From NCBI GenBank assembly GCA_947486375.1, contig CANKTP010000006.1:1-40573 (forward strand): DNA of 40,573 bases. Direction: 5' to 3'. The position numbers and the translations under genes were made by a program. Each line of letters opens with the position of its first letter. The first letter of the stretch is position 1. The notes under the pieces are model-generated. The model was not told the origin of the DNA, did not search any database, and saw only the letters and a program-made list of their open reading frames with translations. The DNA is from Candidatus Hydrogenedentota bacterium. GTDB taxonomy: Bacteria > Hydrogenedentota > Hydrogenedentia > Hydrogenedentales > GCA-2746185. Below, one piece after another: positions 1-8,700 of this stretch.

Positions 1-451
1 GGATGCGGTATTCGTGCGGGCGCTCGGCGAGTATCAGTTGCGTGTGGCCGCCGCTCACGATCAGGCACAGCGCGGGCCACTCGGGCGGTTTGCCCTCGAG
101 GAAGGCGGAGAAAATGTGCCCCTCGATGTGGTGTACCGGTACGAAGGGGAGCCGCCGCGCATGCGCGAAGGCCTTGGCGAAACTCACGCCGACGAGGAGC
201 GATCCCATGAGGCCGGGGCCGATGGTGGCGGCGACGGCGTCTATCGGGCCTCCCGCGCGTTCGAGCGCCCGCGAGATCATCTGCGAGATCACCCGGGTGT
301 GCTGGCGCGAGGCCAGTTCCGGCACGACGCCGCCGAACTCGGCGTGCAAGGCGATTTGCGAGGCCACGTCGTTGAGTATGACCCGGCAGCCGTCCTCGAC
401 AATGGCGATGCCAGTCTCATCGCAGGAGGACTCGATCCCGAGGACGCGCAT
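1..451 (-). CDS. tsaD: tRNA N6-adenosine threonylcarbamoyltransferase TsaD, 3' part cut off by window edge
   Basis: TsaD transfers the threonylcarbamoyl group from threonylcarbamoyl-AMP to A37 of ANN-decoding tRNAs, acting with TsaB and TsaE in the cytoplasm. The first 150 residues are present. They start MRVLGIESSCDET, carry the metal-binding HHIEGH motif and the ATP-site motifs GPGLMGSLLVG and VSGGHTQL, and are cut off at the window edge. The ATG at 451 overlaps the stop of the upstream deacetylase gene (TAATG), so translation is probably coupled and this is the last visible gene of the minus-strand operon. Family assignment is very secure. The missing C-terminal half cannot be judged. Confidence 0.97.
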   Translation of the reverse strand, partial: MRVLGIESSCDETGIAIVEDGCRVILNDVASQIALHAEFGGVVPELASRQHTRVISQMISRALERAGGPIDAVAATIGPGLMGSLLVGVSFAKAFAHARRLPFVPVHHIEGHIFSAFLEGKPPEWPALCLIVSGGHTQLILAERPHEYRI

Positions 452-1743
452 TACTTCACCAGTTCCGAGGCGTGGACAAGTTGGATGCCTTGGGCCGCGA
501 GCGTCGGCAACTTCTCGGCCAACACATCGACCGTGTTCGGGCGGAAATGGCCGATGGCGATGGCGTGGCCCTTCTCGCGCGCGATCGCGACGACCTGGTC
601 GAAGCGCGAACGAATGCGCTCCGGCTCGCCCTCGTGATCGAGGAAGAGATCGTGGGCCGCCGAGCGGACGTTGAATGCCTCGGCCATCTTGAGGGCGCGG
701 GTGTCCGCCGTGGTGCGGCTGTCGATGAAGTACAAGGGGAGCTTGCTCACGCCCTCCATGAAGAGCGCCATCGCCTTGGGATTGGCGGTGAACTTCGAGC
801 CCGTATGGTTGTTCACGCCAACCGCCCCGGGGACCTGGGCGAGCGCATTTTGCGTCAGCTCGAGGATGGTTTCCTCGGACATCCCGACATCGAGTTGGCC
901 CTCGAATTTCAACTCCGGGTCGTCGTTCTCCATCGGCATGTGCAGCATGATCTCGAATCCCAGCTCCGCCGCGCGCGCGGCGGTGTCCTTCCCCTTCGGG
1001 GTATCGGGCAAAATCGACAGCGTCAGCGCGGGCGGAAACGCCAGGATTTTCTCGGTGACCTCGCCGCCGTACCCGCCGTCGTCGAGGATTATGGCCAGCT
1101 TCGGCGCGGCGATCGATTCGGCCTGTGGTGTCCCCGGCTCCGCGGCGTGCTCATCAGGCTCGATCGCAGCCAATGCGTGGCCGCCCGTTTCGACCGGCGC
1201 CCCTGCCGTCTCGGGCGGGAATTCCTCATGGGTCGCATGTTCTTGGGGCGGGCGTTCGGGAACGGCCGGGCCGCCGGACGGATTCAGGCTGTGGGTAAGC
1301 CGCACTCGCGCGAAGGTCCGGTTCTTCAGCGAGAGACTGAGTCCCGTCTGTGAACCGCTCTCGATCAAGGGAGTCACAAAGGCCCCCTGCCGTTCCATGT
1401 GCCGCGCGACGAGGTCCTCGATGGCCGGGGCGTTCAACGAGTCGGGCAGCACCACGTTGAAATCCTCGATCGACCATACCGCGTCGCCGTCCGATTTCGG
1501 CCTCGCCGGGGTGCGCTCGACATTCGCCGCCGGGATGCGGCTGTTCAACAAGAGCGTCTCGACCGCGTCGCTGCGCCGGGCCACGGCGTCCCTCAAATCC
1601 AGGGGGCGGGTCAATAGGAAATGGGCCGTCAACATCACCGCGAACCCCGCCCCGACGGCCAGCGCCGCCATCGCCAGGACAATCCCGATCCAGGAATGCG
1701 GGTACGGGGGAAGGCCCCCGGGAGAAGCGGCGTCCTTGGACAT
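451..1743 (-). CDS. Divergent polysaccharide deacetylase family protein (DUF610/YibQ type)
   Basis: A 430-residue protein with one N-terminal membrane segment (about residues 16-44), then a low-complexity Pro/Glu/Ala stretch (about 200-250) and a C-terminal NodB-like divergent polysaccharide deacetylase domain (about 255-430). The domain begins KLAIILDDGGYGG and contains LHMPMEN, NNHTGSKFT, YFIDSRTT and AIGHFRPNT, which are typical of the family. Members are thought to act on envelope polysaccharide or peptidoglycan, but the exact substrate is unknown. The ATG at 1743 overlaps the murI stop as TGATG, and its own stop overlaps tsaD. A longer upstream reading frame exists but lies inside murI, so the short start is preferred. 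The domain probably faces the periplasm, tethered by the N-terminal helix. Confidence 0.88.
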   Translation of the reverse strand: MSKDAASPGGLPPYPHSWIGIVLAMAALAVGAGFAVMLTAHFLLTRPLDLRDAVARRSDAVETLLLNSRIPAANVERTPARPKSDGDAVWSIEDFNVVLPDSLNAPAIEDLVARHMERQGAFVTPLIESGSQTGLSLSLKNRTFARVRLTHSLNPSGGPAVPERPPQEHATHEEFPPETAGAPVETGGHALAAIEPDEHAAEPGTPQAESIAAPKLAIILDDGGYGGEVTEKILAFPPALTLSILPDTPKGKDTAARAAELGFEIMLHMPMENDDPELKFEGQLDVGMSEETILELTQNALAQVPGAVGVNNHTGSKFTANPKAMALFMEGVSKLPLYFIDSRTTADTRALKMAEAFNVRSAAHDLFLDHEGEPERIRSRFDQVVAIAREKGHAIAIGHFRPNTVDVLAEKLPTLAAQGIQLVHASELVK

Positions 1744-2543
1744 CAGAAATCCACCCATTCGACATCGTCGATGCCGTGGTTCAAAAACTCGCGGCCCGTC
1801 TTCGCAAAACTCTCGGGCGCATCGCTTACAAGATAGGTACGTTGGGCGTTTCCGCCGGACGACGCGATGCCCGCCGCCACGAGAACTTCCTCGACCACCG
1901 CCGCGGTGGCCTCGGCGCTGTCGACGATCTGCACGGAAGGGCCCACGGCGGCCCGGATGATATCCGACAACAACGGGTAGTGGGTACACCCGAGCACCAG
2001 GGTGTCGATCTCATGTTCCAACAACTCCGACAAGTACGCCGCCACCACTTGTTCCGGCACCGGGCCGCGGACCCACCCTTCTTCCGCCAGGGGCACCAAT
2101 AGGGGGCATGCGCGGCTCCATACCCGGGTGTCCGGTCGAATGGCCGCGATGGCCCTTTCATATACGCCGCTGGCCACGGTGCCGCGCGTCCCGATGACGC
2201 CGATGCGTCCCGAAACCGTGCAGGATGCCGCGGCCCGGGCCCCGGGCTCGACCACGCCGACGACGGGGACATCGAGCGCATCTTGCAGGTACTCGACCGC
2301 ATGGGCCGAGGCTGTGTTGCACGCGACCACGAGCATCTTGATTCCCCGGCCAAGCAAGACCCGCGCGCACGCCATCGCGTACCGCCGGACGGTGTCGGGG
2401 GATTTCGTCCCGTAGGGTACCCGCGCGGTGTCCCCGAGATAAACGGTACTCTCGCCGGGAAGGCGTTCCACGATCCGCCGGAGCACGGTCAAGCCCCCGA
2501 TTCCGGAATCGAAAATACCGATCGCGTCCGGGCCGTTATCCAT
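1743..2543 (-). CDS. murI: Glutamate racemase
   Basis: MurI interconverts L- and D-glutamate in the cytoplasm and so supplies D-Glu for the peptidoglycan stem peptide. The 266-residue protein has the usual family length. It begins MDNGPDAIGIFDSGIGG and carries GDTARVPYG, the first catalytic cysteine in VVACNTAS (Cys75) and the second in VLGCTHYP (Cys186). The ATG at 2543 overlaps the end of the GerMN gene by 8 bases; a longer frame upstream lies wholly inside that gene and is rejected. The position beside a peptidoglycan amidase and a GerMN protein fits a cell-wall operon. Its stop overlaps the deacetylase start (TGATG). Confidence 0.97.
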   Translation of the reverse strand: MDNGPDAIGIFDSGIGGLTVLRRIVERLPGESTVYLGDTARVPYGTKSPDTVRRYAMACARVLLGRGIKMLVVACNTASAHAVEYLQDALDVPVVGVVEPGARAAASCTVSGRIGVIGTRGTVASGVYERAIAAIRPDTRVWSRACPLLVPLAEEGWVRGPVPEQVVAAYLSELLEHEIDTLVLGCTHYPLLSDIIRAAVGPSVQIVDSAEATAAVVEEVLVAAGIASSGGNAQRTYLVSDAPESFAKTGREFLNHGIDDVEWVDF

Positions 2544-3204
2544 TGCCGGCCGTTGCCGGTGCGGACTCAAGCCAAGCCGGGTCGGGCTGCACGGGATTCG
2601 ACAAATCGAGATGCGAGGGGAAACCGTCCTGCGGCGAGCCCTCGAACAGGAACCGGACACGCTGTACGCCGGTCTCCTGGCTCCCGCGTAGGACATCTTG
2701 CGTGAGGGTCGTCACGATGCCCCTGACCATCAACAGTTCCGCGGTGGCGCTCTTCGGGTGCGTCAACTCCAAATCCCGGGAGAGGTCCACGACCAGTTCG
2801 TTCCCCTCGAGGAGATAGATCCCCCGAATCTTGACGTTCGGCGACACCAAGGGGGTCAGCGGCGCACTCGGGCCGGCGATCAGCGCCTCGAGTGCCGCGC
2901 GGCAGTTGGCCACGGTGTACTCGGCGCTATGGATCAATTTCCGGGGCTCGGCGGACAACAGGGCGCCGTCTTCGTTGGCGAAATAAACGAGCACGTCCTG
3001 CATGGTGCTGGCCGCGTCGGGCTGGGAGCCGGGCAGGGCGGGAACCGGTCGATCGGGCAGGATGGACATATCGAGCGGGTCTTGTCCCTTTTGGATCATC
3101 TCGAACACGAGCAAGACGACGCAGAACACGAGGACAAGGGTGGCCATCCCCCATGTGGCCAACAACCCGGTCGTCACCACGTCGCGCTTGCGTTCGCCGC
3201 TCAT
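2536..3204 (-). CDS. GerMN domain membrane-anchored protein
   Basis: A 222-residue protein with a short positively charged N-terminus (MSGERKRD), one membrane helix (about residues 12-36), a Pro-rich linker and a GerMN domain (about 75-200). Family-like features include VYFANEDGALLSAEPR, a run VANCRAALEALIAGPS and VDLSRDLE. GerMN domains occur in spore germination protein GerM and in envelope proteins next to N-acetylmuramoyl-L-alanine amidases, as here; a role in peptidoglycan binding or sporulation-like wall remodelling is suggested by the family, not proven. The start at 3204 is preferred because AGGGA lies just upstream; the frame stays open further upstream but overlaps the amidase. It follows the amidase gene by 13 bases and overlaps murI by 8. 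Confidence 0.85.
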   Translation of the reverse strand: MSGERKRDVVTTGLLATWGMATLVLVFCVVLLVFEMIQKGQDPLDMSILPDRPVPALPGSQPDAASTMQDVLVYFANEDGALLSAEPRKLIHSAEYTVANCRAALEALIAGPSAPLTPLVSPNVKIRGIYLLEGNELVVDLSRDLELTHPKSATAELLMVRGIVTTLTQDVLRGSQETGVQRVRFLFEGSPQDGFPSHLDLSNPVQPDPAWLESAPATAGNG

Positions 3205-3217
3205 TCGATCCCTGCCT

Positions 3218-4345
3218 TCATGCCGGTGGCGGTGCCGGCTGGGAGGCCAGGTAGTCCGAGATACCGGAGGCGATGTCCGCGGCGATGGCATCCGCGAATT
3301 CGGCCGTTTGAAAGCGTTGGGCGTCCTGTTCGTTCGTGATGCAGCCCACCTCGATCAACACTCCGCGCATTCTCGCCAAGCCCGGAAGACGCAACGGCGC
3401 CTCATAGATCCCCCTAACGGGGAAGGAATCGGGCCCCGCCAATTTCTCCGCGATCGCCCGCGCCATGGCCTCTGCCCTCCCGGGGGACTTGGCTGCGGTT
3501 GAAGGCGCGTCCGGGGTATAAAACAACGCGGGCCCCCTGCTGGCCGGCGAGAAGGAAGCGCCGACGTGAATCGTGACGACAAAATCCGCTTCCCCATTGG
3601 CCGCGAGCAATGCCCGCTGCTTCACGCCAATGTCCGTGTCGGCCTCGCGGGTCGCCACAATCGTCGCCCGCGCCTCCCGTTCGAGCAGGGCCTTGACTTT
3701 TAACGCGATCGCGAGCGTGACGTTCTTTTCCTGAAGGACTGGCCCGAGTTCGGCGCCCGAATCGTATCCCCCGTGGCCCGCGTCGATCACGAGCACGCGG
3801 ATCGGTTCGTCCGCCGGCGCCTCCGGCTCCGCGTGCGCCGCGTCCCGCGATATTCGCCCCAGCGACTCGGCAACCGGCATGGCGACTTCTCGAGGGTCTC
3901 CCGGAAGGCGCGGCGCTAGTCCCGGCGCGTTCGAAATCGTCACCTCGGTGCGGAACGCGCTCTCGAAAAACAACGGCACATCGTCCCGGGCGATGAGCAC
4001 GTCGTCGTCCAGCTTGATGGCTTTCCATCGCAGGCTGAACAACGACATCGCGTTCACCCGCGTGTCGTCGTATTGGACCCAGGCGGTCATATTGGCGAAA
4101 TCGGCGCGCATCCGCGACGCGAGCAACGAGTGTCCCCCGCCGAACTGTTCCAAGATGCGCACCAGCGAAACGTAGCGAATGTCATCGACCGTCTGGATCT
4201 CCACGGCTGCGGCACGCTGTTCGCCCCGAAGGACGGTGACGAAAGTCACGTCCTCGGCGCTCGCACGGACGGCGCACGCCGCAAACATGCACATCAGCGC
4301 GGCAAACGCGCCCCCCCTTGGCCGGTGTTCAGGGACACGATTCAC
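3218..4345 (-). CDS. N-acetylmuramoyl-L-alanine amidase (Amidase_3), secreted
   Basis: This zinc hydrolase cleaves the bond between MurNAc and L-Ala of the stem peptide. Counting from a GTG at 4345 the protein has 375 residues, with a signal peptide ending ...CAVRASA, a domain resembling the copper-amine-oxidase-like N-terminal domain (about 32-125), and a C-terminal Amidase_3 domain (about 180-365). Visible zinc and catalytic residues are His191 in DAGHGGYDSG, Glu206 in LQEKNVTL, His260 in VTIHVGAS and Glu332 in LIEVGCITN. An ATG at 4444 in the same frame would overlap the upstream gene and bury the signal peptide, so GTG is preferred, although its ribosome site is weak; an internal ATG at 4294 is possible. 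It is the second gene of the wall operon. Confidence 0.9.
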   Translation of the reverse strand: MNRVPEHRPRGGAFAALMCMFAACAVRASAEDVTFVTVLRGEQRAAAVEIQTVDDIRYVSLVRILEQFGGGHSLLASRMRADFANMTAWVQYDDTRVNAMSLFSLRWKAIKLDDDVLIARDDVPLFFESAFRTEVTISNAPGLAPRLPGDPREVAMPVAESLGRISRDAAHAEPEAPADEPIRVLVIDAGHGGYDSGAELGPVLQEKNVTLAIALKVKALLEREARATIVATREADTDIGVKQRALLAANGEADFVVTIHVGASFSPASRGPALFYTPDAPSTAAKSPGRAEAMARAIAEKLAGPDSFPVRGIYEAPLRLPGLARMRGVLIEVGCITNEQDAQRFQTAEFADAIAADIASGISDYLASQPAPPPA

Positions 4346-4409
4346 GAGTCGCCGCGCCCCGCCGGCCCTCGGCCGCGCAACGCGGATATCGCGCCCGCCG
4401 ATCCGCCGC

Positions 4410-4835
4410 TCAAATGCGCTTGTCGTCCAGCGTCTTGCGAACATTCGTCGAGAACTGGCCCAGCTCGACTTTTTTCCGCCCGCCTAGCCGCATGTCCTTC
4501 TGGGCCATCGCCACCTCGCGGTTCAATGCATCGAGGCACGACTGGCAAAGTTTTTTCGAGGCGCTGATCGCGGGCGCGCCGCACCGTCCGCAGGTGACGC
4601 TGGTGTCCCCGGCAAAGACCAGCTTCACCTTCCCGGTGTCGAGCATGCGCTTCACCACGACCAAGTCGATGCCGCATTCCTCGGCAACTTGTTCCGCGGA
4701 CATATCGGAGTTGACCGCGAGCGCGTCCTTTACCAGGGCGTAGTCCGCTTCCTCCAATTCTCGGCAGGCATTGCACACGGGGAAATTGGACTTGTCGAAA
4801 ATCTTCTCGCAACGGGGGCACTTGGACAGCGGCAT
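4410..4835 (-). CDS. Small zinc-ribbon protein resembling YvyF (TIGR03826, flagellar operon protein)
   Basis: A 141-residue protein. The N-terminus has two CxxC pairs (KCPRCEK and VCNACRE), followed by a helical segment resembling a helix-turn-helix (SDMSAEQVAEECGIDLVVV), then a second zinc ribbon (CGRCGAPAISASKKLCQSC) and a basic tail. The order 'CPRC..F....CxxC...EE.DY..VK' followed by the helical segment resembles YvyF/TIGR03826 proteins, which sit in flagellar operons beside flgM. No flagellar gene is visible here, so that role is not supported by context. AGGAG lies 8 bases before the ATG. It is the first gene of the minus-strand wall operon. A general regulator or ribosome-associated zinc protein is an alternative. 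Confidence 0.6.
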   Translation of the reverse strand: MPLSKCPRCEKIFDKSNFPVCNACRELEEADYALVKDALAVNSDMSAEQVAEECGIDLVVVKRMLDTGKVKLVFAGDTSVTCGRCGAPAISASKKLCQSCLDALNREVAMAQKDMRLGGRKKVELGQFSTNVRKTLDDKRI

Positions 4836-4901
4836 GGCAGGGTCTCCTTATTCATCCATCGTCCGCGGGAAAGGGTCTTGCTGCTACCCCGCTCTCAGGC
4901 T

Positions 4902-4931
4902 AGTCTAACAAGTCCCCGCCGGAACCGTCAA
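4902..4931 (-). promoter_or_regulatory. Candidate sigma70-type promoter of the wall operon
   Basis: On the minus strand TTGACG (4931-4926) is followed after 18 bases by TAGACT (4907-4902). It lies about 70 bases before the first gene of the operon. The 354-base gap 4836-5189 holds this promoter, the divergent marR promoter and the marR palindrome; I see no gene in it. Confidence 0.5.
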
Positions 4932-5127
4932 ACGATTCGATTAGCGTCCCGAATTGAGACCCTCAGCGGGCAATACCCTCCGGCTTCATTCTTCGCCGTG
5001 TAATTGAGTTCGAAAAAATGTTAGAAGTATTACAAGTTAATCGAAACTTTTCCTGCCCTCCGGGCATTGTGGGTATAGGCTGCGCCTTACGGAATCATTC
5101 CCCAATGGTGTGTCCCGAAAATAATAC

Positions 5128-5157
5128 TTGACATCAAACGGTTTTATGTGATACATT
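5128..5157 (+). promoter_or_regulatory. Candidate promoter of the marR operon
   Basis: A perfect -35 box TTGACA (5128-5133) is followed after 18 bases by TACATT (5152-5157, four of six matches). The expected transcription start near 5164 falls in the centre of the palindrome at 5148-5177. The region is AT-rich compared with its surroundings. AAGGA (5178-5182) lies 7 bases before the marR ATG. Confidence 0.65.
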
Positions 5158-5177
5158 ATCTATAGACACTGTATGAC
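5148..5177. promoter_or_regulatory. Imperfect 30-bp palindrome, likely MarR operator
   Basis: The sequence is symmetric about 5162.5. A perfect core TCTATAGA (5159-5166) is flanked at equal distance by ATACA (5151-5155) and TGTAT (5170-5174). Over the full 30 bp, 12 of 15 pairs match. It covers the -10 box and the predicted transcription start of marR, the usual place for a MarR autorepressor site. Binding itself is inferred. Confidence 0.6.
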
Positions 5178-5189
5178 AAGGAACAAATC

Positions 5190-5693
5190 ATGAGCCTGCA
5201 AGAAGAACTGGGACTACAAAATCCGTTTATCGACATCCGCCATGAGGCGGTGTTGAACATTGTCCGGACGTCCAATCTACTGTCGCTCCGGGCGGCACAG
5301 ATATTTCGCGGGTTCGACCTGACCGAGGCCCAGTTCAACGTGCTGTTTTCCCTGCATTTCACCAAGGGAAACGTCACACAGGCGGAATTGGGCAAGCGGC
5401 TCGTGGTGACGCGGGCCAGCATTACCTCGGTTTTGGACAAGCTCGAGGCGAAGGGGCTGGTGCGGCGGGCCAAGGTGGCCGGGAACCGCCGCATCCACCA
5501 CGTGATTATCACCCCCGAGGGAACGAGGGTGGTCCAACAATTGGAACCGCCGTACCGCATGGGAATCCACCTGGCCCTGGCGGGCATGGAAGACGAAGGC
5601 TGCCGCCATTTAATCGGCGAGCTCGAGGAAATACGCGAACGCCTGCGGCAAATGATGGGCAACGGCGAACTTGATGAACCCGAGGACAGTTGA
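5190..5693 (+). CDS. MarR-family transcriptional regulator
   Basis: A 167-residue winged-helix regulator with the normal MarR length. The DNA-binding part includes LTEAQFNVLFSLH, VTQAELGKRLVVTRASITSVLDKLE and the wing GLVRRAKVAGNRRIHHVIITPEG, flanked by N- and C-terminal dimerisation helices. MarR proteins usually repress their own gene and a neighbouring function and respond to a small ligand. Here a palindrome overlaps the promoter directly upstream, and the genes downstream encode a lipid acyltransferase fusion and a hydrolase, so a lipid or fatty-acid signal is a reasonable guess. The ligand is unknown. The ATG is supported by AAGGA at proper spacing. Confidence 0.93.
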   Translation: MSLQEELGLQNPFIDIRHEAVLNIVRTSNLLSLRAAQIFRGFDLTEAQFNVLFSLHFTKGNVTQAELGKRLVVTRASITSVLDKLEAKGLVRRAKVAGNRRIHHVIITPEGTRVVQQLEPPYRMGIHLALAGMEDEGCRHLIGELEEIRERLRQMMGNGELDEPEDS

Positions 5694-5697
5694 CCGA

Positions 5698-5743
5698 TTT
5701 CCCGCTCCGCGATGTTCCCGGCCCGCGCGGCCCGAGCGGGAAA
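5698..5743 (+). other. Intergenic hairpin between marR and the acyltransferase fusion gene
   Basis: TTTCCCGCTC (5698-5707) and GAGCGGGAAA (5734-5743) form a perfect 10-bp stem, and the enclosed bases contain a second GC-rich self-complementary stretch. It lies between two co-directional genes with no T-tract after it. A processing site, attenuator or leaky terminator that lowers expression of the downstream gene is more likely than a full terminator. Confidence 0.5.
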
Positions 5744-5764
5744 CCCCGAACGAGGACTTAGTCC

Positions 5765-8700
5765 ATGAGCAAATCATCGACCTATAGCAGAGATCAATAC
5801 CGCCCGGGCTTTTGGGCCTTGATGGCGACGCAGGCCCAAGGGGCCTTCAGCGACAATGTGTTCAAGTTTCTCTTGATCTTCTTCCTGGTGAAGTACGGCG
5901 GTTTTGTGACCGCCACCGTAACGGAAGAAGAAGCGGCCTCGACGATTACGTCCATGGCGACCTTCTTGTTCTCGCTCCCCTTCATCCTGCTGCCGGGAAT
6001 CGCCGGGGCCTTGGCCGACCGATATAGCAAACGCAAGGTGATGATCGGCGTCAAGGTATTCGAGATCGGCATCATGGCGCTGGGCGGCCTCGCGTTGCTG
6101 GCCCACAATCCCGCCTTTTTATGGGTGTTGCTGGTGCTCATGGCGGTCCACAGCACGTTTTTCGGGCCGTGCAAGTATGGCATCCTGCCCGAGATGCTCC
6201 CTGAGGAGAAGCTCTCTTGGGGTAACGGGATGGTCCAGATGGCGACGATGGTGGCCGTCATTGCCGGCACCGGCCTGGCGGGTCCGCTCTTTCACTGGCT
6301 GGACGGAATGGACTCGGTCCACTACGCCTCCGTTATCTTGGTGGCCCTTGCCGTCGGGGGCACCTTCAGTGCGCGGGGCATATCGAGGGTGGCCGCCGCC
6401 AACCCAAGCCAGCCCATCCCCCTGAACCCCTACTACGGGATGTTGCCGCATATTAGGGCCTTCATGGCCGATCGCTGGCTATTCCTGACGGTGATTGGCT
6501 ACGTCTACTTCTGGTTCGTGGCCGCGCTGCTGAACATGAACATCCTCGTATACGGGGAGTCGCTCCATCTCGACGAAACGCAAACCAGCATCATGCTCGC
6601 CTTCATCGGTCTCGGGATCGGCTCGGGCGCCGCCGCGACAGGGTATCTCTCGCGCGGAAAGATCGAGGTGGGCCTAATCCCCCTCGGGGCCTTGGGGATG
6701 ACGGTCTTCAGCGGGTTGCTGGCGCTCGATCTCTTCAACTTCCAAGGGTCCCTCGTGTTGCTTCTTGGCCTCGGGTTCTTTGGCGGCATGTTCGACGTCC
6801 CCCTGGCCTCGACGCTCCAACATCGCGCGCCGGAAAAGATGCGCGGCGGCATCATGGCGACTGCAAATATGCTGACCTTCGTCGGCATGGCGGTCGCGTC
6901 GATGTTGTTCTACGGGTTGGGTCAATTGGGCGTTTCGCCGCGCGGCATCTTCCTGCTTACGGCGGTGATGACGTTTGTGATGGGCATCTACATTTGCTTC
7001 ACCATCCCCGTCTTTGTTGTGCGCCTTGGGCTTTGGTTCCTCGGAAACACGCTGTACCGGCTGCGGATAATCAATCGCCACCATGTGCCCGAGCAGGGCG
7101 GGGGACTGTTGGTGTCGAACCACAGTTCGTTTCTCGACGCGCTCGTGGTGTTGGCCGCGATCGACCGGCCCGTGCGGTTCCTGATGTATCAACCGATATA
7201 CGAGGTCCCCTGGATTAAGCCGCTCGCGAAGATGATGGGCGCGATCCCGGTCATGCCCGGCGGCGGCCCCCGCGAGGTGGTCAATTCGCTCCGCACCGCG
7301 ACCGAGGCGATCCGCAATGGCGACTTGGTCTGCATCTTTGCCGAGGGACAGATCACGCGGACCGGCCAGATGCTCCCGTTCCGGCGCGGTTTCGAGAAGA
7401 TCATGAAGGGTCTCGACGCGCCGATCATTCCCGTATTTATCGACCAGGTCTGGGGCAGCGTGTTCAGTTTCGCGGGGGGACGGTTCTTTTGGAAGTGGCC
7501 GCGCCGCTTCCCGTTCCCGATCACCATCGGGTTCGGGGGCCCGATGCCTTCGACGACGAGCGCGTACGAACTTCGGCAGTCCATCCAGCAAGTCGGCACG
7601 GAGGCCTACGCGACGCGGAAGATGCGCGCGGAACTGTTGCACCGCGCATTTATCCAGCAAGCGCGGCGGCATCCCCGGATGCTCTGCGTCGCCGACGGAC
7701 GTTCCGGGGCGCTCCCGTATTGGAAGACCCTCGCGGGGGCCATCGTCCTCGCGCAAAAGCTCAAGCCGTTGCTCGGGCCTGAGGAAATGGTCGGCGTGCT
7801 TTTGCCCCAATCGGTGGGCGGCGCGCTGGTGAACATCGCGTTGCCGCTGATGGGCAAAGTCCCGGTGAACCTCAACTACACGGGATCGAACGACGCGTTG
7901 ATGGCGGCGGCCCGCCAGTGCGGGATGAAGCAGATTGTCACGGCGCGGGCCTTTCTCGAGCAAGTGCCGGTCCAGCCCCCGGGGGAAACCCTGTTCGTCG
8001 ACGACATCCTGCCCACGGTGACCCCGAGGGACCGCATCAAGGCGTTGCTGATCGGATTGTTCATGCCGGTCAAGCGCATCGAGCGGATGCTCGGGGCGCC
8101 GGCGAACCGCACGCGCGACGAACTGGCCACGGTGATCTTCTCGAGCGGCAGCGAGGGCGAGCCGAAGGGAATCATGCTGACGCATTTCAACGTGATGAGC
8201 AACATCGAGGCCGCGATCCAGGTTTTTCCCCACAAGAAGGGCGACGTGATAGTCGGGATGCTGCCCTTTTTCCACTCGTTCGGATACACCGGCACGCTGT
8301 GGGTGGTGTTGACGCAGAAACTCAGCGGGGTCTATCACCCGAACCCGCTCGATGCCCGGGCGATTGGCGAACTGATCCAAAAGTACAAGGGGAAGATTCT
8401 TTTCAGCACCTCGACTTTCCTGCACGGCTTTATCCGGCGGTGCAGCGCGGCGCAGCTGAGCACCCTCGAGCACATTGTGACGGGGGCGGAGAAACTATCG
8501 CCGCGGGTCCGAGACGCCTTCAAGGAGAAATTCGGGGCCGAGCCGCTCGAGGGATACGGCACGACGGAGTGCGCCCCGATTGTCTCGTTGAACCTTCCCG
8601 ATTTCCGTGCCCCTGGCCTGTACCAACGGGGCCTCAAGCGGGGAAGCATTGGCCACCCCTTGCCCGGGATCAGCGTGAAGATCATCGACCCCGACACGCG

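Noticed and set aside
451-1989. Longer start for the deacetylase gene inside murI
   Set aside because: The extension is Arg/Gly-rich and out of frame with murI; the ATG at 1743 gives a clean N-terminus with a membrane helix and a TGATG junction.
6674-8473. Long antisense reading frame of about 600 codons opposite the LplT-Aas gene
   Set aside because: The opposite strand encodes a clear three-domain enzyme; the antisense product is His/Arg/Pro-rich with no motif.
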